From positions 1-5,333 of the forward strand of contig JAAUPU010000287.1 of the NCBI GenBank assembly GCA_012032975.1: DNA of 5,333 bases, written 5' to 3'. How positions within the stretch are numbered: the stretch's first letter is position 1; each line of letters begins with the position of its first letter. The notes under the pieces were generated by a model. It had not been told where the DNA came from, searched no databases, and was given only the letters and a program-made list of their open reading frames with translations. Both the position numbers and the translations under genes were made by a program. This document shows, piece by piece, positions 1 through 5,333 of this stretch. Origin of the DNA: Caldilineaceae bacterium. Its GTDB lineage: Bacteria; Chloroflexota; Anaerolineae; Caldilineales; Caldilineaceae.

Positions 1-1
1 G

Positions 2-538
2 CGTGGCTCGGAGATCGCTATTGTCGACACCGGCACACCGGGCAACACCGAGAAATTCGCCGATGTGATCACCTCGGCGGGCTTGGGTTGGGGCGACGTC
101 AACCATGTGATCCTCACCCATCATCACGGCGACCATGTGGGTGGGCTGAACGAAATCCTGGGCGCTGCGACCGCGGCCACGGTCTATGCGGGCGAAGCAG
201 ATATCGCGCAGATCCAGGCTGCGCAGCCGATCCAGGCGATCTTCGACGGTGATGACATCTTTGGCATGAAGATCATCGGCACGCCCGGCCACACGCTCGG
301 GCATGTCTCCGTCTACGATCCCGTTGGTTCCCTCCTGGTGGCGGGCGATGCGTTGGTCAACGGCGAGAATGGGGTCGAAGGCTCGCCGGCGCGCTTCACG
401 GCTGACATGGCGATGGCCACCGAGAGCGTCAAGAAACTAGCCGGCTTGAGCTATGAAACGGCTGTCTTCGGACATGGCGACCCCATCGAGAGCGGCGCGT
501 CCGAGGCTGTGGCTGCGCTGGCTGCTTCGCTTGGATAG
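2..538 (+). CDS. MBL-fold metallo-hydrolase, 5' end outside window
   Basis: This is a metallo-beta-lactamase superfamily hydrolase, probably a cytosolic zinc or iron enzyme; the substrate cannot be told. The frame is open from base 2, so the first residues are missing. A GTG at 65 is inside the fold (an IVDTG strand lies before it) and is not the true start. The 178 visible codons contain the metal-binding set in family order: HHHGDH at 119-136 (HxHxDH), the PGHTLGH motif with the next ligand His near 290, the AGDAL motif with the bridging Asp near 345, and the late FGHGDP motif with the last His near 473. All expected ligands are present, so the part seen looks functional. The stop is TAG at 536-538. 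The gene converges on the minus-strand pair that ends at 610, with a palindrome between them. Family call is firm; subfamily is unknown. Confidence 0.9.
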   Translation, partial: RGSEIAIVDTGTPGNTEKFADVITSAGLGWGDVNHVILTHHHGDHVGGLNEILGAATAATVYAGEADIAQIQAAQPIQAIFDGDDIFGMKIIGTPGHTLGHVSVYDPVGSLLVAGDALVNGENGVEGSPARFTADMAMATESVKKLAGLSYETAVFGHGDPIESGASEAVAALAASLG

Positions 539-561
539 GCTAGTCAGGGTCAATGGATATC

Positions 562-595
562 ACCAGTAGGCGCGGCGCTTGCCGCGCCTACTGGT
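562..595. terminator. Perfect palindrome, possible bidirectional terminator
   Basis: A perfect inverted repeat: the arm CCAGTAGGCGCGGC (563-576) and its exact complement (581-594), extended by A562/T595 to 15 pairs, with the loop GCTT. It lies 23 bases after the stop of the hydrolase and 14 bases after the stop of the convergent membrane gene, where a shared terminator would be expected. No T-run follows on either strand, so a classical intrinsic terminator is not proven. It may instead be one copy of a dispersed REP-like element. Confidence 0.6.
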
Positions 596-609
596 TGATC
601 ATTGACGCG

Positions 610-1050
610 TCACTCGGCCTGCCTCCTCGTCAACTTTCTCAGGGCGTAGAATTCCAGCAGCGCCAACACCAGAACCATATCCGCGACGAGGAAAACGATC
701 CAATTGCCCGTCGACGTCAAGCCCAATGCGCCACTGACGAGCAGGAGCGCACTGAGCAGAATCCAAAGCGCGTCGAGTGCGGCGATCAGCTTCAGAGCCG
801 TTCGGTTGATCGGGCGACGGCTGGCGACCCATCCGACATACGCGGCAAAAAACAGCAGGCCGGCCCCCATCGTGCGCAGGATCAGCACAGCCGAATCCCC
901 AGCCAGACCGAGCCACTCGACCACCTGTGTTGCGCCAAGCAATAGCAGCAGACCACTGACGACGGAAAAGATCGCGTTGGCGCGCAGCACGTTGCGGGCA
1001 AAGCTATCCGCGTCAGATATTGGCGTGGTTGTAGAATGCAACGTGGTCAT
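610..1050 (-). CDS. Four-span membrane protein of unknown function (146 aa)
   Basis: I do not recognise a named family. The protein has a polar N-terminus of about 20 residues and four hydrophobic segments at about 24-44, 54-76, 86-108 and 115-137. Positive charges sit in the loop after segment 2 (RRPINR, about 78-83) and at the C-terminus (RKLTRR), which by the positive-inside rule suggests both ends are cytoplasmic. The start is ATG at 1050-1048, behind GGAGG (complement of 1058-1062) with 7 bases between. The frame stays open upstream to 1236, but that extension is the out-of-frame 3' end of the preceding gene. ATG overlaps the preceding TGA by four bases (ATGA), so the two genes are probably translationally coupled and may act together. 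No catalytic or ligand motif is visible. Confidence 0.85.
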   Translation of the reverse strand: MTTLHSTTTPISDADSFARNVLRANAIFSVVSGLLLLLGATQVVEWLGLAGDSAVLILRTMGAGLLFFAAYVGWVASRRPINRTALKLIAALDALWILLSALLLVSGALGLTSTGNWIVFLVADMVLVLALLEFYALRKLTRRQAE

Positions 1051-1505
1051 GCTGCCACCTCCAAGTGGACATCTGTCCGCCGCACCACGCTGTTGAATGT
1101 GGCGACGAGCGGATCTCGAAAGAAGTAGAAAGAAGATGTTCCCACGATGTTGGCGTAGAGTCCGGCAGAGGCAGATACGTAGCCATCCACCACAAACCAG
1201 ACCAACAGCGATGTAGCAATCGTGACCCACGCCCATCGCTCCCCCTGTCGAAATCCGAAGTGTGTGAGGCCGACCAGCATCACACTCCAGCCGACCAAGA
1301 TCGCACCAGTCAAACCGATGGCAAACGAAATCAGATTCTCATCTGTGGTCACTGGCGCGGCGACCAGGCCACTCCATTCGCTCATCATGGCAAGCGCTTG
1401 AACCCCCAGCGGTGTGAACGCAAAGAGCGCCCCCATCAGCCCGTTCAAAACCGATACGACGACCAGCCAGTTCGACCAGAAATCGTGGCTGCTCTGTTTC
1501 ATCAT
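1047..1505 (-). CDS. Four-span membrane protein of unknown function (152 aa)
   Basis: First gene of a two-gene leftward operon; no family is recognised. Hydrophobic stretches lie at about 12-31, 58-82, 90-109 and 111-129, joined by short loops, including RQGER near 86-90. The C-terminal 20 residues are polar. Two adjacent ATG codons could start it, at 1505 and 1502. The GGAGA at the complement of 1510-1514 is 4 bases from the first and 7 from the second, so 1502 has slightly better spacing. The stop TGA (1049-1047) overlaps the next gene's ATG. Its size and span number match the downstream gene, which raises the possibility of a two-subunit membrane complex or diverged duplicates, but I see no clear sequence identity between them. 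The likely promoter and control region is 1506-1799. Confidence 0.85.
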   Translation of the reverse strand: MMKQSSHDFWSNWLVVVSVLNGLMGALFAFTPLGVQALAMMSEWSGLVAAPVTTDENLISFAIGLTGAILVGWSVMLVGLTHFGFRQGERWAWVTIATSLLVWFVVDGYVSASAGLYANIVGTSSFYFFRDPLVATFNSVVRRTDVHLEVAA

Positions 1506-1580
1506 GTTGTCTCCATTTCTGTGAACTCGTCTCTTTTGCCTGCAATACGAACGTACGCCGTGAGCATAAGCCGGGGGCGG

Positions 1581-1658
1581 GTGCCAAGTACAGGCAAAGT
1601 CCTGCCAAACAGTGCCAATTCAGGGCAGATCGTGTAGATTGCTGTCGCTTTCAGGGCA
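1581..1658. promoter_or_regulatory. Phased TGCC/GGCA half-site array upstream of the membrane-gene pair
   Basis: TGCC or its complement GGCA occurs at 1582, 1593, 1603, 1613, 1624 and 1655, so successive steps are 11, 10, 10, 11 and 31 bases, close to whole turns of B-DNA. GTGCCAA is repeated exactly at 1581-1587 and 1612-1618, and TCAGGGCA at 1620-1627 and 1651-1658, both pairs 31 bases apart. The array lies about 75-155 bases upstream of the start at 1505, on the promoter side of that operon. One-face spacing is what tandem regulator binding produces, so this is a candidate operator, inferred from spacing only. A TATGCT-like -10 is possible at the complement of 1562-1567, but no well-spaced -35 accompanies it. 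Confidence 0.4.
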
Positions 1659-1799
1659 ATGAAGAGTCGTGGGTGATGACGATACGCGTTTGGCGCTCAG
1701 AGGATCGTGCAGCGGGCGAACGCAACCAGATACAGCGCGCGGCGGCGCGGTGCGCCGTGGTGCTGCAAAAAATGGAATCAGCCGTTACCTGGCTGGCGC
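1659..1799. other. Intergenic remainder with an imperfect GC-rich hairpin
   Basis: No gene is supported in this part of the gap between the two leftward operons. A GC-rich imperfect hairpin lies at about 1733-1765; its core CGGCGC/GCGCCG (1743-1748 and 1752-1757) has a GGT loop. It is about 35 bases past the TAA of the multi-span membrane gene, so it could end that transcript. However, the neighbouring run of six or more A (from 1767) lies on the wrong side to give the minus-strand RNA a U-tract after the hairpin. Terminator function is therefore weakly supported. Confidence 0.3.
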
Positions 1800-2384
1800 T
1801 TACGCAGTGGCGAATTCGGTGGTTGGGGCGGAGGAAATTTCGCGCAGATGGGTGGCGACTAGCTGTGCGCCGGCGTTCTGCCAGTTGTAGAGGGTGCGTT
1901 CGGGCACTTCGGTGCGCAGCCAGTCGAGCGCGGCCTGGCTCTCGGCATCGAGGGAAGCAGGTGTCGGGCGTCGGCGATAGGGCTTGATGCCGACCACATA
2001 GGGGTAATGGAGCGCGTTGTAGAAACGCCAAGCCTCGGACGGATCAAAACCGTTTGCTTCGGCAGGACCCAGCGCATCGATGGCCTCGATCAGCAGCGCC
2101 TTGAGTTCCGCGGCGCGGGTGAGTGTGTTGTCGTCCAGCCCAGCGCTGGCGAGCCGCCGGTCGATGATTTCCAGATGTACGAGCGGGCTGGCGGCCAGCT
2201 TTGGCAGATTACCCAGTTGGCTCAGCGCTCGGCGAGTGATCGCAGTAAATTCCTCTTCGTTCAGCATCAGCGGGCTGCGGTCGTCGGCGCGGGGAAGATT
2301 GGACGCGGTCTCGCGCAGTGCGGCCCGCTCCTGGCGCAGATCGGTGGCGCCAGAAAACGCAACCCGATCCAACACCTGCTGGAC

Positions 2385-2391
2385 TGTGTCG
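2385..2391 (-). other. Frameshift site 2 in the multi-span membrane gene
   Basis: On the minus strand the middle frame reads ...GQTLQR up to 2389. Dropping the base opposite 2388 gives ...LQRTVQQVLDRVAF, which runs smoothly from the last membrane segment into the helical tail. Without the correction the middle frame goes on into a Gly/Arg/Pro-rich stretch that ends near 2209. The exact base is the best fit, within about 15 bases. Confidence 0.65.
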
Positions 2392-2769
2392 TTGGAGGGT
2401 CTGCCCGGCAATGGCAAAGCCAAGAACGACGAACGCGAGCGCGATCATCGCGGGCGTGGCACCGGTGGAGAGTGCCATCGTCGCCAGGACCGGGGCGCCA
2501 AAGAGCAATGCGGCAAAGAGCGCTGCATCCAGTTCGCGAACAAAGACGCGCTGAAACCGTTCGCCCTGTTCGTGGGCATCGATCCCGATGGCGACCAGCC
2601 CGAGCAGGCTCAGGTCAAAACCAACGCCAACCAGCGCCCAGGTGGCTGCCTGATCATCGTTGAGCAGGTAAACGCCAAACAGACTCAGCACATACATGGC
2701 GGAGACAATCGCCAGCAGCCAGCGCAGCCGATTCGGCAGCGGCTCTGGCCGCTCGCGCTGGGCCACATA

Positions 2770-2781
2770 GGGCATGAGGGA
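2770..2781 (-). other. Frameshift site 1 in the multi-span membrane gene
   Basis: The first frame reads VPLIP up to 2777 and then drifts into a low-complexity Ala/Arg-rich tail ending at 2654. Skipping the base opposite 2776 enters the frame MPYVAQRERPEPLPNRL, followed by further membrane segments. The second frame has a TGA at 2784-2782, so the switch must occur after it. The ATG at 2775 has no Shine-Dalgarno, which argues against a separate gene start. Confidence 0.65.
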
Positions 2782-3183
2782 TCAGCGGCACGATGACGCC
2801 GACGATCACAAGCCAATGCGCAAGGGCCGGATAGGGAGATAGTGCTGAGAAGAGGGCGAGAAGAGCCGCTAGAGGCAGCAAGAGAAATCCCCAGACGCGC
2901 AGCAGACGATTTCGGCCCTGGGCTTCTTCGACAAGCAGGGCCACCATGCCACCGGTCCAAAAAGACGCCGAGAGTGTGACCAGGGCGGCCGCCCATGCGA
3001 CGCCGTTCGACCCGGCAAGCAGCGCGCTGACAGCCACAGCAGTTGCGACCAGCAGGAGTGCCACGCCAGAATGGACCAGCCGTCGCCGCCCCACATCGTT
3101 GGCAAGGAGGTAGAGGCCAACCCAGAGGGACAAACCAAACACAATCAATTGGGCAAACAGCAGCCAGCTCATCGGTAGGCGGC

Positions 3184-3813
3184 TCAATAGAGCCGGTCGC
3201 GATAGCTCTCTTCGACAGCGGCCTCCAGCTCCTCTAGGCTTTCAGAAGGCCGGGCCTGGTCCAGCATCATCCGCGCGATGGAGGGTAACTCCGCCACATC
3301 CGGCCATGCCTCTGGCTGCCAAAGGTTGGAGCGGATCATACACTTGGCGCAGTGGACAAACGCCTCCTCCACGGTGACGATCATAGCGAAGTCCGGCATC
3401 TTGCCCCGTTCGGCCAACTGCTCGCGCAGCCAAAGGTCGCGCACGATCTGGGCGTGACCATTGACGCGCAGCGTTTCGGACTTGCCAGGCGCCAAGAAGA
3501 GCAGCCCCACCCGTCCCGTTTCGACAATGTTGAGCATGGTATCGGCGCGGCGATTGCCCACCCGGTCGGGGATTGCCAGCATGGTGTCGTCCAGCACATG
3601 GACAAAGCCGGCCGGGTCACCCTTGGGCGAAACATCCAGGTTGCCCATGCCGTCCGACGTGGCGATCAGCACGAAGGGCGAGGCCGCGATAAAGGCGCGG
3701 CAGTGGACATCCAACGCACCGATCACCTTGTCGAGTGCGTTCTGCCGGGGTTCGCCCAATACAGAGCGGATCTCGTCCTTGGTCGTTACGACGTCTGAAA
3801 ATGTGATAGCCAA
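3184..3813 (-). CDS. PPOX-class FMN-dependent flavoprotein (DR2398/MSMEG_1061-like)
   Basis: A cytosolic split-beta-barrel flavoprotein of the pyridoxamine 5'-phosphate oxidase superfamily, expected to bind FMN or a related flavin; substrate unknown. The 209 residues match the full family pattern: FVLIATSDGMGNLDVSPKGDP (about 47-67, quoted here only for its core DVSPKGDP), IPDRVGNRRADTMLNI (81-96), VGLLFLAPG (102-110), LRVNGHA (115-121) and the C-terminal HCAKCMIRSNLW (154-165). I know this combination from proteins annotated DR2398 or MSMEG_1061 family, which are distinct from PdxH. The start is TTG at 3813-3811, chosen because AGGAGG (complement of 3821-3826) lies 7 bases away. It follows the reductase stop by 54 bases and overlaps the next possible start by four, so it is probably the middle gene of a leftward operon. 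A flavoprotein beside a reductase suggests redox metabolism, but the pathway is not shown. Confidence 0.92.
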   Translation of the reverse strand: MAITFSDVVTTKDEIRSVLGEPRQNALDKVIGALDVHCRAFIAASPFVLIATSDGMGNLDVSPKGDPAGFVHVLDDTMLAIPDRVGNRRADTMLNIVETGRVGLLFLAPGKSETLRVNGHAQIVRDLWLREQLAERGKMPDFAMIVTVEEAFVHCAKCMIRSNLWQPEAWPDVAELPSIARMMLDQARPSESLEELEAAVEESYRDRLY

Positions 3814-3827
3814 CTTGCTTCCTCCTC
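3811..3827 (-). promoter_or_regulatory. Strong Shine-Dalgarno fixing a TTG start
   Basis: On the minus strand GAGGAGGAA precedes TTG with 7 bases between AGGAGG and the start codon. This near-perfect site decides the start of the flavoprotein gene despite the rare initiation codon, because no ATG is close to it in frame. Confidence 0.8.
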
Positions 3828-3867
3828 AGGGTAGTCGAGCTCTTGAATCTGCAACCATGCAGTCATC

Positions 3868-4587
3868 TCAGCCAACCAACGCGACCAGGTCGTCCCGCTC
3901 GGCGTCGGTCAGGGCGCGTTCGCCCGCAGCCGCGTTCATAGCCGCCTGTTGTGGGGACTTTGCGCCGGGGATGGTGGTGGAGATGGCGGGATGGGAAAAA
4001 GTGTAGCGCAACGCCGCAGTCACCATCTCCTCGCCGGGCTGGAGCTGGCTCCGCAGCCTGTCCACCTGCGCGACGCGCGCAAGAAAGGCCTGACGCTGGG
4101 CAGGATCGTCGTTCCAGACTGTGCGCACCGTGTCGGTGAAGACGGAATCCGCCGAGTACCGCCCAGAGAGCAGCCCCTTTGCCAGCGGACCGCGCACCAT
4201 GACGCCGATGTTGTTTTCGAGACAATAGGGCAGAAAGTCAGCTTCTGGCCCACGGTTGAGCAGCGAGTAGTCGACCTGCACCACGCTGCACGTGCCATTC
4301 ACGTTGAACCGCTTGAGCACGTCCAAGCTGTTGGTGGAGATGCCGTAGGCGCGGATGCGCCCCTCGGTCTGTAATGCCTCGAAACCCTCCAAATAGATGT
4401 CTGGCTCCATCAGGTCGCCTTCGTGACAGAGCACCACGTCCAGGTAGTCGGTGCGCAGGCGATGCAACTGGGCATGGCCGCAGATGCGGATCAGGTCCAC
4501 CGAATTCTTGGGCACGCCTCCGCCGGTGCGCTTGCCCCAGTTGCCAATTTTGCTGACGAGCACGACGCGGTGGCGAATGCCGGCCAG
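3868..4587 (-). CDS. Aldo/keto reductase, N-terminal third missing
   Basis: An NADP(H)-dependent aldo/keto reductase of the TIM-barrel superfamily, reducing aldehydes or ketones; substrate unknown. About 239 residues remain, against 310-330 usual. Visible are the catalytic Lys in LVSKIGNWG (4551-4549), the catalytic His in VVLCHEGD (4425-4423), the barrel segments GRIRAYGIST, VVQVDYSLLNR and VMVRGPLAKGLLSG, and the C-terminal cofactor loop IPGAKSPQQAAMNA (about residues 206-219). The Asp and Tyr of the tetrad, which lie in the first 80 residues, are absent. Homology stops near LAGIRHR at about 4587-4567. The frame stays open to 4800, but the residues there are not reductase-like and are antisense to a plus-strand gene. 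The stop is TGA 3870-3868. Probably first in the operon with the flavoprotein. It is cut by a junction, so it is an artefact of assembly or truly truncated. Confidence 0.88.
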   Translation of the reverse strand: MAGIRHRVVLVSKIGNWGKRTGGGVPKNSVDLIRICGHAQLHRLRTDYLDVVLCHEGDLMEPDIYLEGFEALQTEGRIRAYGISTNSLDVLKRFNVNGTCSVVQVDYSLLNRGPEADFLPYCLENNIGVMVRGPLAKGLLSGRYSADSVFTDTVRTVWNDDPAQRQAFLARVAQVDRLRSQLQPGEEMVTAALRYTFSHPAISTTIPGAKSPQQAAMNAAAGERALTDAERDDLVALVG

Positions 4588-4600
4588 GAAGCGGCGCTGG
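4580..4600. other. Junction between two unrelated gene fragments
   Basis: Reductase-like residues on the minus strand end at about 4585, and membrane-protein-like residues on the plus strand begin at about 4588-4597. No start, stop, insertion sequence or inverted repeat is seen at the join. The exact base cannot be fixed by eye. Confidence 0.7.
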
Positions 4601-4827
4601 ACTGGCTGGCAGAACAGCAGTCGCGCGCCAGCGACGCCGAATCTGCGGCCAGAATCGGCGAGCTGTCCGCACTGCTGCGCAACAAGCGCAAACTGCTGCG
4701 CCAGATTCGTGAGGACCTGCGGCTGCAGGCGACGATGGAGTTGTGGCTGTATCTGCATGTGCCGTTGACGATGGGCCTGCTGGTGGCCATGGCCGCGCAC
4801 ATCGTGACCGTATTCGTGTACTGGTGA
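4588..4827 (+). CDS. C-terminal fragment of a membrane protein with an H-x13-H helix
   Basis: About 79 residues of a protein whose front is lost at the junction. They comprise a charged helical stretch (RIGELSALLRNKRKLLRQ is its core, likely cytoplasmic and coiled-coil-like) and one final membrane segment ending VFVYW. Two histidines in that segment, at 4756-4758 and 4798-4800, are separated by 13 residues, the spacing used by stacked heme b ligands in cytochrome b and ferric-reductase-type helices. A membrane cytochrome b-like role is thus plausible but inferred from one helix. Codons read in frame up to TGA 4825-4827. The frame is also open leftward past the junction to about 4423, but there it is antisense to the reductase. 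The next gene begins five bases after the stop, so the two probably form an operon. I recall similar tails next to FHA proteins in Proteobacteria. Confidence 0.65.
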   Translation, partial: EAALDWLAEQQSRASDAESAARIGELSALLRNKRKLLRQIREDLRLQATMELWLYLHVPLTMGLLVAMAAHIVTVFVYW

Positions 4828-4832
4828 GCCAA

Positions 4833-5333
4833 GTGAAATTCCTGATCCGATTTATCACCCGAAACGCCGCTGGCGGTGTCGAATACCAGGACAGGATCGT
4901 CACTGCTGCGGCGATCACGATTGGCCGCGCGACGGACCAGACCCTGCATCTGCGTGACAAGCGCGTGCGCCTGCAACACGCGAGAATCGAGGCGGAGGCC
5001 GGCGGCGCGCGCCTCACGACCGGCACCTTGTCCGGTGTTACGGTCAATGGCCGCTCGCAAAGCGAGGCACGCCTCGCCGTCGGCGACGTCGTGGAGATAG
5101 GCTCCAACATCCTCACGGTTATCGCCGCCGAGCAGGGCGCTGATTTCGCGATCAGCTTCGAGTTACGGAGCGACGCCAGCGCCGAGCATTTTGTTGCCGA
5201 CTGGAGTTCGGACACGGCCGGGATTGCGGGCTGGAGCAAGCGGCGCTTGTCCTGGCTTGTGGCCGCCAGCGTGTTGGCCCCTGGCCCGTGGTGTTGCCGG
5301 CATTCAACGTGCTCAGCAAGAGCATGTTGCAGG
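4833..5333 (+). CDS. FHA-domain membrane protein, 3' end outside window, apparent frameshift
   Basis: An N-terminal forkhead-associated domain (about residues 22-98), a fold that usually reads phosphothreonine, followed by a linker and a hydrophobic segment starting near residue 139. FHA landmarks seen are ITIGRATD (28-35), QHARIE (48-53), TVNGR (70-74) and VGDVVEIGSNILTVI (83-97). The conserved Ser of the SRxH motif is Arg46 here (VRLQH), while the following His49 and Asn72 are kept, so phosphopeptide binding may be altered. Start is GTG 4833, five bases after the preceding stop, without a strong Shine-Dalgarno. After residue 149 the frame becomes Cys/Arg-rich. A shift within the CCCC at 5278-5281 restores WPVVLPAFNVLSKSMLQ, a proper membrane segment, so one base is probably missing. 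The product is likely an inner-membrane protein with a cytoplasmic FHA domain, working with the preceding protein. Confidence 0.8.
   Translation, partial: MKFLIRFITRNAAGGVEYQDRIVTAAAITIGRATDQTLHLRDKRVRLQHARIEAEAGGARLTTGTLSGVTVNGRSQSEARLAVGDVVEIGSNILTVIAAEQGADFAISFELRSDASAEHFVADWSSDTAGIAGWSKRRLSWLVAASVLAPGPWCCRHSTCSARACCR

Larger units (their letters stand above)
1800..3187 (-). pseudogene. Multi-span membrane protein with cytoplasmic tail, split by two frameshifts
   Basis: Three consecutive minus-strand frames join into one protein of about 461 residues: residues 1-137 from 3187-2777, 138-266 from 2775-2389 and 267-461 from 2387-1803, ending at TAA 1802-1800. About nine hydrophobic segments are visible, near 7-28, 38-58, 62-86, 95-116, 120-136, 156-175, 183-203, 219-239 and 245-262. 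The tail is about 195 mostly helical, charged residues. The layout recalls the sensor half of multi-span histidine kinases, but no kinase, GAF or HTH domain can be named. Near its end is an ERTLYNWQ motif. Start may be TTG 3187, overlapping the flavoprotein stop as TTGA, or ATG 3172; neither has a strong Shine-Dalgarno. Each shift needs one extra base removed, so it is either a decayed gene or carries sequencing errors. A three-gene reading is unlikely because the junctions fall mid-domain without ribosome sites. Confidence 0.7.

Noticed and set aside
553..945. Plus-strand gene starting just before the palindrome
   Set aside because: It would read through the palindrome and then antisense to the 146-residue membrane protein; the product is Gln/Arg-rich with no family features.
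1051..1236. Upstream extension of the 146-residue membrane protein to a start at 1236
   Set aside because: The extension is out-of-frame sequence of the preceding gene, and the ATG at 1050 has a well-placed GGAGG.
1553..1620. Sigma-54 promoter suggested by repeated TTGGCAC on the minus strand
   Set aside because: No TTGC element sits at the required spacing from any TGGCAC copy.
1581..1658. CRISPR array, considered because of the 31-bp periodicity
   Set aside because: The repeated words are only 7-8 bases, no spacer/repeat pattern is present and no cas gene is seen.
2080..2796. Long open plus-strand frame (238 codons)
   Set aside because: It is antisense to the membrane gene, Ser/Arg/Ala-rich as expected from a GC-rich complement, and has no domain features.
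4588..4800. Continuation of the reductase frame up to 4800 as its N-terminus
   Set aside because: The Gln/Arg-rich residues lack the Asp and Tyr motifs of the family and lie opposite a plausible membrane-protein tail.
4238..5239. Long open minus-strand frame (333 codons)
   Set aside because: It crosses the junction and is antisense to the FHA gene, with no recognisable motif. The plus-strand frames and the reductase frame have clear family motifs.

Overview
The window looks like a GC-rich bacterial metagenome contig in two parts that probably do not belong together. From 1 to about 4587 every gene is compact, with short gaps and 4-base start/stop overlaps. The gene content (a DR2398/MSMEG_1061-type PPOX flavoprotein, an aldo/keto reductase, multi-span membrane proteins without familiar names, a GC-rich intergenic palindrome) reminds me of Chloroflexota. 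That assignment is from memory and only moderately supported. From about 4588 to the end, the plus strand carries the tail of a membrane protein with two spaced histidines and the start of an FHA-domain protein. I associate this pair with Proteobacteria, again from memory.

Layout: 2-538 (+) is a metallo-beta-lactamase-fold hydrolase whose N-terminus lies outside the window. A perfect 15-bp-stem palindrome (562-595) separates it from a convergent minus-strand pair of four-span membrane proteins (1502/1505 to 1047, then 1050 to 610), which overlap by ATGA. Upstream of this pair, 1506-1799 has no gene but holds a helically phased array of TGCC/GGCA half-sites with a 31-bp repeat period. Next on the minus strand is a multi-span membrane protein with a long cytoplasmic tail (3187-1800). 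It is readable as one protein of about 461 residues only if two +1 frameshifts are corrected. It is preceded by a PPOX-class flavoprotein (3813-3184) that starts at TTG behind a strong Shine-Dalgarno, and by the C-terminal 239 residues of an aldo/keto reductase (about 4587-3868). The reductase, flavoprotein and membrane protein are likely one operon read leftward.

At about 4585-4600 the reductase loses its N-terminal third and the plus-strand membrane-protein tail begins with no intergenic space. Two truncated, oppositely oriented genes meeting head-on fits an assembly chimera or a rearrangement breakpoint. With three apparent frameshifts (near 2388, 2776 and 5280), I read this as a contig of imperfect quality rather than a new system. 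The most biologically interesting parts are the phased repeat region at 1581-1658, the palindrome at 562-595, the unrecognised multi-span protein, and the FHA domain lacking its usual phosphate-binding serine.
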